DNA of 11,195 nucleotides from an uncultured Collinsella sp. (GTDB lineage Bacteria; Actinomycetota; Coriobacteriia; Coriobacteriales; Coriobacteriaceae), in the NCBI GenBank assembly GCA_902464645.1, contig CABQKL010000063.1, forward strand, positions 1 to 11,195, in the 5' to 3' direction. Shown in pieces: positions 1 through 5,721 of this stretch (position 1 is its first letter; every line of letters starts with the position of its first letter). The notes beneath the pieces are model-generated. The model saw only the letters and a list, made by a program, of their open reading frames with translations, had not been told where the DNA came from and made no database searches. The translations under genes were made by a program, and so were the position numbers.

Positions 1-135
1 GCGCTGCCGTGGAACCTTTTGGTAGCCGGTCCGATTTCCCACTTCGTCTTCCGTCGCGCCTTCCCTGTGGGGACGGTTTTCAAGGAGGAGCATGCCGAGC
101 TCTTGGAGCAGGCTATGGCTCCTGAGTGCGAGTAG
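1..135 (+). CDS. 3' end of an unidentified, probably membrane-associated protein (partial)
   Basis: Frame 1 is open from the window edge to a TAG at 133-135 and gives the last 44 residues of a protein whose start lies outside. The visible part begins with a hydrophobic stretch (ALPWNLLVAGPISHFVF), then a basic RR pair, then a short charged tail ending MAPECE. This is compatible with a last transmembrane helix followed by a cytoplasmic tail, as in small integral-membrane transport components. Too little remains to name a family, so no function is given. Third codon positions are mostly G/C, as in the neighbouring genes, so the frame looks real. A strong intrinsic terminator lies 167 bases downstream and probably ends this transcript. 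Confidence 0.6.
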   Translation, partial: ALPWNLLVAGPISHFVFRRAFPVGTVFKEEHAELLEQAMAPECE

Positions 136-301
136 CTCGCTTAGGGATCTGCTGAGCGCGGGCGACTTGCTTGGTTGGAGCCCTAAGCGTGGATAGCTCT
201 CTCGGCGACATCGCGGGCGTGAGCGGTGCGCGTGACCGGAGGGCCCGTGCTGCTCCGTTGCCCGACGTGCTAGCGCGCAGAACAATCTGTTGGTGCATTC
301 G
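136..301. other. Gene-poor GC-rich spacer between partial gene and terminator
   Basis: No convincing gene lies between the TAG at 135 and the terminator stem at 302. Short open stretches exist on both strands, but none has a Shine-Dalgarno or recognisable protein character. The DNA is GC-rich with several short self-complementary segments (for example ggag...ctcc and cgggc...gcccg around 208-275). It could be a structured 3' UTR or a decayed remnant. No tRNA signature, such as a T-loop GGTTCGA, is present. Confidence 0.35.
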
Positions 302-334
302 GCGGCTGCTGAAGCGTTTCGGCAGCCGCTTTTT
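302..334 (+). terminator. Intrinsic terminator of the upstream transcript
   Basis: A perfect 8-bp stem, gcggctgc at 302-309 with gcagccgc at 322-329, extends inward through a T.G wobble and gaa/ttc pairs to a GCGT tetraloop, for about 12 bp in all. It is followed directly by TTTTT at 330-334. It separates the partial gene upstream from the activase operon downstream, so that operon needs its own promoter. Confidence 0.9.
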
Positions 335-342
335 ATACGGAG

Positions 343-384
343 TTTAAATACAACAGTCTGTTGTATTACGTAGAGTGGTATATC
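343..384 (+). promoter_or_regulatory. Probable core promoter region of the activase-TetR operon
   Basis: This AT-rich island between the terminator and the first gene must hold the operon promoter. Candidate elements are TTTAAA at 343-348 with TATTAC at 364-369 (15-bp spacing), or a -10-like TATATC at 379-384 with no clear -35. Neither is a strong consensus match, so the exact hexamers are uncertain. In either reading the palindrome at 347-367 overlaps the polymerase footprint, so a bound repressor would block transcription. Confidence 0.45.
347..367. promoter_or_regulatory. Perfect palindrome, candidate TetR operator
   Basis: The arms are aatacaacag at 347-356 and ctgttgtatt at 358-367, perfect reverse complements around a single central T at 357. 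Size and symmetry fit a dimeric TetR-family operator. The site lies 50 bases before the start of the first gene of an operon whose second gene encodes a TetR-family protein, so negative autoregulation is the natural inference. It is not followed by a T-tract and is too AT-rich to be a good terminator. Protein binding has not been shown; the assignment rests on symmetry and position. Confidence 0.7.
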
Positions 385-416
385 TCTAGCAGGAAAAATG
401 CGAGAGACGGAGCATT

Positions 417-3400
417 ATGGCGTTGCTAGTAGGACTGGACGTAGGGTCGACGACGACCAAAGTTTACGCGATGCACGAGGATATGACCGAGGCGTGGTGG
501 GGATATCGCCGCCACGGGGCGTGTCAGACAGCGAGCGTGCGCGCCATGCTCGGCGAGCTCGCCGAGCGCTTTCCCCATGAGTCGCTGCGCGTTGCGGTGA
601 CCGGCTCGGGTGCGCGCGATATCGCGACCGCGCTGGGCGCCTCGTACGTTCAGGAGGTGGTCGCCAACGCGCTCGCGATCAGCAGGTTCTATCCGCAGAC
701 GCGCTGCGCCATCGAGCTGGGCGGCCAAGACGCCAAGATGATCTTCTTCCGCACCAACGATAAGGGAGACATCGAGGTTGCCGACATGCGCATGAACGGC
801 TCGTGCGCAGGCGGTACCGGTGCATTTATCGACGAGATGGCAAAGCTCATGGGGGTCGGCACCGAATCGGGCGAGTTCGAGCAGCTCGCAAGCCGGGGAA
901 CGACCGTCCACGAGGTCTCGGGCCGCTGCGGCGTGTACGCAAAGACCGATATCCAGCCGCTGCTCAACGAGGGCATTCCTACCACCGACCTGGCGCTTTC
1001 GGCGCTTCACGCGGTCGCCCGCCAAACGATCGGCGGTCTGGCCCAGGGTATCGACATCGAGCCGCCGGTAATCTTCGAGGGCGGTACGCTCGCCTACAAC
1101 CCCACGCTGGTCCGCGTGTTCCGGGAGCAACTGAATCTATCGGACGATCAGGTTATCGTCCCGCGCGATCCGCAGATCATGGTCGCGCGCGGTGCCGCCC
1201 TGTCGCTGACCGACATGTTCGCATCGTCCCAACCGATCGACCTTCCCGACGCTTTTGTCCGGCTGGATAAGCTCGAGACGGTCGCGCCCGCAAGCGGGGA
1301 GGGACGTCTTGCCCAGCCCTTTTTTGCCACACCTGCCGAGCAGGCGGATTTTACGGCACGCCATGGCAAAGAGACGCCGGCAAAGGGTCCGGATGCGTAT
1401 GCGCCCGGAGAGACGGTGCGTGTGGCGCTCGGTATCGATTCGGGGAGCACGACGACCAAGTTCGCCCTGGTCGATGAGGCGGGTGAGCTTGTCGATTCGT
1501 TCTACGCGTCTAATAACGGCAGACCGCTCGACGTCGCCCAACAGGGTCTTGTCAGCTTGAAGAACCGCTGGGAGACAGCGGGAGTCACGCTTGCGATCGA
1601 TGCCGTGGGCACCACGGGATACGGCGAGGAGCTTTTCGCGCGCGCGTTCCACGCCGACTACCATACGGTCGAGACGGTCGCGCACGCCCGCGCCGCGTGC
1701 GCATGCGTTCCCGATGCGACCTTCGTGCTCGACATCGGCGGACAGGATATGAAGGCCATCTGGCTCAACCACGGCGTGCTGACCGATATCGTCGTCAACG
1801 AGGCGTGCTCTGCGGGCTGCGGCTCGTTCCTCGAGGGTTTTGCCAAAAACCTCGGAATAGCCGTTGAGGATATCGCGACCGAGGCATTTTCGTCCAAAGC
1901 CCCCGCCGTTCTCGGCAGCCGCTGCACGGTGTTCATGAACAGCAGCGTCGTTTCCGAGCAGCGGCGCGGTAAGGGTCCGGGCGACATCATGGCCGGTCTC
2001 TGCCGTTCGATTATCGAGAACGTGTTCACCAAGGTCATTCGCGTTTCAAATCTCAACCGTCTGGGCGACAAAGTCGTCGTCCAGGGCGGCACGTTCCGAA
2101 ACGACGCGGTGCTGCGCGCATTCGAGCAGTATCTGGGCAAACCCGTCACGCGTGCGCCCCACCCGGGGCTGATGGGCGCTATCGGTATCGCCCTGCTCGC
2201 GCGCGAGGAATGCCGCAAGGGCGACGCCGGCACGTCGTTTATCGGGCTCGATGCCGTGGAGCGCTTCGAGCATCGCGAGTTCGGCGGCGTTACCTGCCGT
2301 CGGTGCAACAACCGCTGCCAGCGCGCGGTCGTGGCATTTGGCGACGGCTCGCTTTACGTCACGGGCAATCGCTGCCCGCGCGGCGGCGCCATCTCATGGG
2401 ATGAGCTCGTGCGCGAGGTTCCCGCGGCGGAGAAGCTGCGTCCGCAGGGTGCTTGCGAGGCACAGGCACCCGGCACGAGGCGCGACCGGACCGCGGCTGC
2501 CCCCAATCTCTTTGTCGACCGCGAGAAGCTGCTGTTCGGGTCGTACCCCACGGTTCCCGTCTGCGGGGGGCGCGATGTCACGATCGGCATTCCCCGTGTG
2601 CTCGAGTTCTGGGACACCATGCCGTTCTGGTCGACGTTCTTCAGCACGCTCGGCTTTAAGGTGCGCGTCTCGGGACGCAGCACCAAGGCGATGTACGAGC
2701 GCGGTCTGGCGCACGTCACATCCGACACCGTGTGCTTCCCGGCCAAGCTCGTCCACGGGCACATCCGCAATCTCGTCGACGCCGGCGTCGACCGCATCTT
2801 CATGCCCATCATCACGACGGTGCCCACCGAAAACACCGCCTCTACCAGCGAGTGGATGTGCGCCGTCGTAAAGGGATACCCCTACGTGATGCGCAATTCC
2901 GATAACCCGGAGGAGCGTTTCGGCGTTCCGTTCGATACGCCGCTGTTCCACTGGTACGACGAGGGCGACCGAAATCGCCAGCTCAAGGCGTGGTGCAAGG
3001 AGACCTTCGATATCGATGCCGACCTGGTTGCCAAGGCGACCGAGCAGGCGGACCGCGCGCAGCAGACGTTTGAGAACCAGCTGCAGCTGCGCGGCAGGCA
3101 GGTGCTCGAGAACGTGCGCGAGGACGGCGGCTACGCGGTGGTGATCGCTTCGCGCCCGTACCACAACGACCCGCTGGTCAACCACGGGCTGCCCAAGCTC
3201 TTCTCTGAGCGCGGCATCCCCGTGCTGACGCCCGATGCGGTGCCGGGGGTCTGCAACGTCGATCTTTCCAACAGCCGCATCGACATCGTGAACAACTACC
3301 ATGCGCGCATGCTGTCGTGCGCGGTCATCGTCGCATCGACGCCCGAGCTCGAGCTCGTGCAGATGGGCAGCTTCGGCTGCGGCCACGATGCGTATCTCAC

Positions 3401-4856
3401 CGACGAGATCGCGCGCATGATGGGCGAGATGGGCTCCAAGGTTCCGATGATGATCAAGCTCGATGAGAGCGACGTCGCCGGTCCCATGGGCATTCGCGTG
3501 CGTTCGTTTATCGAGTCGGTCAACCGTCGTCGCGCGGAGGAGCGTGCCGAGGGCGCCCGGGTGCACGCGGTCCATCCGCTCGACGACCCGTATAAGGTCA
3601 AGTACACCAAGCGCGACCGGCACGACAAGATCGCGCTGGTCCCCAACACCTCCCATGCGTTCTGCAGGCTCATGACCGCGGCGATGCGCAATCAGGGCGT
3701 GCGCGCCGAGGCCCTTGATATCGGGCGCGAGGATGCCATCCGCCTGGGCAAACGCTATGTGCACAACGACATCTGCTTCCCCGCGCAAATCGTGATCGGC
3801 GAGGCGCTCGCGGCACTCGAGAGCGGTAAGTACGACCCGCACGACGTCGCCGTGGTGACTGGCAAGTATATCGGCGACTGCCGCCTGACGCACTACATGC
3901 CCCTGCTGCGCCGCGCGCTCGACGACGCGGGATACGACTATGTCCCGGTGCTCACCAACGACGACGTCGATGCCCACAATGCGCATCCGGGCTTCAAGCT
4001 CGGCCTTGGCCCGAGCATCCAGATCGCCTACGGTCTTCCCATGATCGATGCCCTCGAGGCCATGCTTAGGCGCATCCGTCCCTACGAGCTCGAGAAGGGC
4101 GCGGCGGACGCTGCGTTCGACCGCGCGCTCGATGAGGTTATCGAGGGCATGGAGCGCTCCGGGCTGAGAGGCCAGGCGACGGGCTTCAAACGCGCGCTTG
4201 CGATCATGGACGCCGTTCCGTACGACCGCTCGAACCCGCATCCGACCGTTCTCATCGTGGGCGAGTACCTGCTCAATTTCCATCTCGGCGCCAACCACGA
4301 GATCGAGCGCTACCTCGAGGACAACGGGCTCGAGGTCATCGAGGCGCGCATGACCGACGTGATCCGCAAGACCTATTTCTACAAGCATGCGCAGTCGCGC
4401 GAGTTCCACGTCGACCTGTCGCTGCCCGAAAAGGCCTGGTACGCCACGGCGGACAACCTGTTCGAGCTCGCGCACGACCGTTGCGACCGCCTGGGCGCGG
4501 CGAGCCCGCTCTACGAGCCGCCGACGCGCATGCCCGAGCTCGTGCGCGCGAGCGATAAGATCCTGCACCATACGTTCGATGCGGGCGAGGGTGTGCTGAT
4601 TCCGGCGGAGATCCTCGAGCACGCCAAGCGCGGCTGCCGTAACTTCGTGATCCTGCAGCCGTTCGGGTGTCTGCCCAACCATGTCGTGGGGCGCGGGCTC
4701 ATCCATGCGCTCAAGGAGCAGTATCCCACGGCGCAGTTCCTGCCGCTCGACTACGATCCCGACGTGAGCTTCGCCAACGTGGAGAACCGTCTTCAGATGC
4801 TCATCATGAACGCCAAGGCGCAGGGGTGCGGTGAGGCGCATGGCGAGACCGCGTAA
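417..4856 (+). CDS. Giant 2-hydroxyacyl-CoA dehydratase activase-like protein, tandem ASKHA ATPase fused to COG3580/COG3581-type domains
   Basis: 1479 residues. Two acetate/sugar-kinase-Hsp70-actin ATPase domains of the BcrAD/BadFG/HgdC type lie at about 4-270 and 337-600. Each keeps phosphate-1 (DVGSTTTK 8-15; DSGSTTTK 341-348), phosphate-2 (ELGGQDAK from 100; DIGGQDMK from 439) and adenosine (EGGT 221; QGGT 556) motifs. Each also has two cysteines (C130/C171; C464/C503) matching the pair that holds the dimer-bridging [4Fe-4S] cluster in HgdC. A Cys4 insert follows (C627, C630, C634, C653). From about 721 comes a CoA-activase-associated region (DUF2229-like) and a COG3581-like C-terminus, with CFPA motifs at C773 and C1120, FGCGHD at C988 and PFGC at C1418. 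The family is known for its domain order, but its substrate is, as far as I know, undefined. The inferred role is ATP-driven delivery of low-potential electrons in the cytoplasm. The ATG at 417 has GGAG at 409-412. The 3' end overlaps the TetR gene. No separate dehydratase subunits are visible. Confidence 0.9.
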   Translation: MALLVGLDVGSTTTKVYAMHEDMTEAWWGYRRHGACQTASVRAMLGELAERFPHESLRVAVTGSGARDIATALGASYVQEVVANALAISRFYPQTRCAIELGGQDAKMIFFRTNDKGDIEVADMRMNGSCAGGTGAFIDEMAKLMGVGTESGEFEQLASRGTTVHEVSGRCGVYAKTDIQPLLNEGIPTTDLALSALHAVARQTIGGLAQGIDIEPPVIFEGGTLAYNPTLVRVFREQLNLSDDQVIVPRDPQIMVARGAALSLTDMFASSQPIDLPDAFVRLDKLETVAPASGEGRLAQPFFATPAEQADFTARHGKETPAKGPDAYAPGETVRVALGIDSGSTTTKFALVDEAGELVDSFYASNNGRPLDVAQQGLVSLKNRWETAGVTLAIDAVGTTGYGEELFARAFHADYHTVETVAHARAACACVPDATFVLDIGGQDMKAIWLNHGVLTDIVVNEACSAGCGSFLEGFAKNLGIAVEDIATEAFSSKAPAVLGSRCTVFMNSSVVSEQRRGKGPGDIMAGLCRSIIENVFTKVIRVSNLNRLGDKVVVQGGTFRNDAVLRAFEQYLGKPVTRAPHPGLMGAIGIALLAREECRKGDAGTSFIGLDAVERFEHREFGGVTCRRCNNRCQRAVVAFGDGSLYVTGNRCPRGGAISWDELVREVPAAEKLRPQGACEAQAPGTRRDRTAAAPNLFVDREKLLFGSYPTVPVCGGRDVTIGIPRVLEFWDTMPFWSTFFSTLGFKVRVSGRSTKAMYERGLAHVTSDTVCFPAKLVHGHIRNLVDAGVDRIFMPIITTVPTENTASTSEWMCAVVKGYPYVMRNSDNPEERFGVPFDTPLFHWYDEGDRNRQLKAWCKETFDIDADLVAKATEQADRAQQTFENQLQLRGRQVLENVREDGGYAVVIASRPYHNDPLVNHGLPKLFSERGIPVLTPDAVPGVCNVDLSNSRIDIVNNYHARMLSCAVIVASTPELELVQMGSFGCGHDAYLTDEIARMMGEMGSKVPMMIKLDESDVAGPMGIRVRSFIESVNRRRAEERAEGARVHAVHPLDDPYKVKYTKRDRHDKIALVPNTSHAFCRLMTAAMRNQGVRAEALDIGREDAIRLGKRYVHNDICFPAQIVIGEALAALESGKYDPHDVAVVTGKYIGDCRLTHYMPLLRRALDDAGYDYVPVLTNDDVDAHNAHPGFKLGLGPSIQIAYGLPMIDALEAMLRRIRPYELEKGAADAAFDRALDEVIEGMERSGLRGQATGFKRALAIMDAVPYDRSNPHPTVLIVGEYLLNFHLGANHEIERYLEDNGLEVIEARMTDVIRKTYFYKHAQSREFHVDLSLPEKAWYATADNLFELAHDRCDRLGAASPLYEPPTRMPELVRASDKILHHTFDAGEGVLIPAEILEHAKRGCRNFVILQPFGCLPNHVVGRGLIHALKEQYPTAQFLPLDYDPDVSFANVENRLQMLIMNAKAQGCGEAHGETA

Positions 4857-5529
4857 GGACGCCGATGCGCCCGATGCACGCACCCGTATCATCGAGGCGT
4901 TTTGGGAGCTCATCGAGAACAACAGCATCTTCGAGCTGTCGGTTGGCGAGGTGACCCGCGCCGCCCAGTGCAATCGCGGAACGTTTTACTACTATTTTCA
5001 CGATTTCGATGAACTCGTCGCCATCGCCATAGCCCAGCTGCTGCAGGATAACGAGCTCATCACCGATGCCCTCTGGCATTTTTCGAGCGAGGGCGACCTT
5101 TCGGCATTCGACCGGCGCGACGTCCGCTGCCTGCTGCGGCGCATCGTCATCACCATGAGGGCGGGTGCCGCCGAGCAGGTCGTGCAGGGCATCCATACGA
5201 TCATCATCGACCGCGTGAGAGAGATCGTCCACCCCGACGGAGAAGAGCTCAAGGCAGATTCGAGCTTTGCGGTGGGCTTTCTGGTCTCGGGCATCATGGG
5301 CCTTGTGATGGCGGTCGGCTTTGCCCGGGAGGGCGGCGAGGAGATAGACCTCGAGCAGCTGGGGGACAGCGCGTGCGCGTACCTGAGGGCGGTCGCCATG
5401 CAGACGGTGGAAACGGTCGCGCAAGTCGAGGGCGTCGATACATCCGAGCTGCTCGAACGCGTCTCCAAGGAGGCCGATGCCTATCGCGCATCGCGTGCGA
5501 CGAGTCCCGACGTGGTGAAAGACGCCTAG
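4840..5529 (+). CDS. TetR/AcrR-family transcriptional regulator
   Basis: 229 residues from the ATG at 4840. The N-terminus MARPRK and the helix-turn-helix at about 34-53 (LSVGEVTRAAQCNRGTFYYYF, shown as its core VGEVTRAAQ...RGTFYYYF) are typical of TetR DNA-binding domains, and HDFDEL follows as in the usual F.sKeeL motif. The rest is predicted to be alpha-helical, with a hydrophobic helix around 148-165 that would form the ligand or dimer core; the ligand cannot be read from sequence. The gene starts inside the end of the activase gene (17-bp overlap), so the two are co-transcribed and probably translationally coupled. An in-frame GTG at 4831, with AGGGG at 4822-4826, is an alternative start giving 232 residues. 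The likely target is the palindrome at 347-367, making this an autoregulated operon; that is inference. Confidence 0.88.
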   Translation: MARPRKDADAPDARTRIIEAFWELIENNSIFELSVGEVTRAAQCNRGTFYYYFHDFDELVAIAIAQLLQDNELITDALWHFSSEGDLSAFDRRDVRCLLRRIVITMRAGAAEQVVQGIHTIIIDRVREIVHPDGEELKADSSFAVGFLVSGIMGLVMAVGFAREGGEEIDLEQLGDSACAYLRAVAMQTVETVAQVEGVDTSELLERVSKEADAYRASRATSPDVVKDA

Positions 5530-5554
5530 GGTTTCTCTTGCGGGGCGCCTGTCG

Positions 5555-5582
5555 CGCATCGCGCGGTGAGTCCCGCGATGCG
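5555..5582. repeat. 9-bp inverted repeat after the TetR gene
   Basis: The arms cgcatcgcg (5555-5563) and cgcgatgcg (5574-5582) are perfect reverse complements around a 10-base loop. The stem would be stable, but what follows (gtcataacc) is not T-rich, so it is not a canonical intrinsic terminator. It starts 26 bases after the TetR stop and may stabilise the 3' end, assist termination, or be a regulatory site for clpC. Confidence 0.5.
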
Positions 5583-5610
5583 GTCATAACCTGCATTCAT
5601 GTGAGCCGGG

Positions 5611-5639
5611 TTTATAGATATTCCTCCAGCTGTTAACAT
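5611..5639 (+). promoter_or_regulatory. Possible clpC promoter
   Basis: TTTATA at 5611-5616 and TAACAT at 5634-5639 are separated by 17 bases in an AT-rich pocket of an otherwise GC-rich spacer. Both are weak matches to the -35 and -10 consensus. If used, the leader would be about 75 nt. No CIRCE, HAIR or convincing CtsR heat-shock operator was recognised here. Confidence 0.35.
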
Positions 5640-5667
5640 AGACAACCTGTGGGTAAAGAGACAACAG

Positions 5668-5690
5668 CGCCGCCGACGGGCGGGCGTTTT
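5668..5690 (+). terminator. GC-rich hairpin with TTTT in the clpC leader: weak terminator or attenuator
   Basis: CGCC (5668-5671) pairs with GGCG (5683-5686) and GCC (5672-5674) with GGC (5679-5681), across one bulged G at 5682, closing on a GACG tetraloop. TTTT follows at 5687-5690, then GATTT. It may end readthrough from the TetR operon or act as an attenuator, because it lies only 32 bases before the clpC start and downstream of the best promoter candidate. Confidence 0.4.
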
Positions 5691-5709
5691 GATTTCGATG
5701 AACTCATGT

Positions 5710-5715
5710 AAGGAA
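5710..5715 (+). promoter_or_regulatory. Ribosome binding site that fixes the clpC start
   Basis: AAGGAA lies 6 bases before the ATG at 5722. The open frame extends upstream to a TTG at 5689, but that codon sits in the TTTT hairpin tail with no Shine-Dalgarno, and the family N-terminus begins at MLDRFTDRARK. The ATG at 5722 is therefore chosen. Confidence 0.8.
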
Positions 5716-5721
5716 ACGAGC

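Noticed and set aside
113..298. 61-codon minus-strand frame in the spacer
   Set aside because: It has no Shine-Dalgarno, a biased Arg/Ala/Thr composition, and overlaps the partial upstream gene.
398..580. 60-codon frame starting at an ATG just after AGGA at 391-394
   Set aside because: It overlaps the activase start out of frame, is Arg-rich and has no family character. A leader-peptide role cannot be excluded, but nothing supports it.
2394..4973. Long minus-strand open frame of 859 codons opposite the activase gene
   Set aside because: It is the antisense shadow of a high-GC gene. It has no ribosome site, no recognisable domain and an Arg/His/Leu-rich composition typical of such shadows, while the plus-strand product has clear family motifs.
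5651..5667. Possible CtsR-like site in the clpC leader (GGGTAAA then GAG)
   Set aside because: Only the first heptamer partly matches RGTCAAA and the second does not; not enough for a call.
5661..5667. ACAACAG in the clpC leader, identical to part of the upstream palindrome's arm
   Set aside because: Only a half-site is present and the opposing CTGTT lies about 28 bases away, so binding of the same TetR protein here is not supported.
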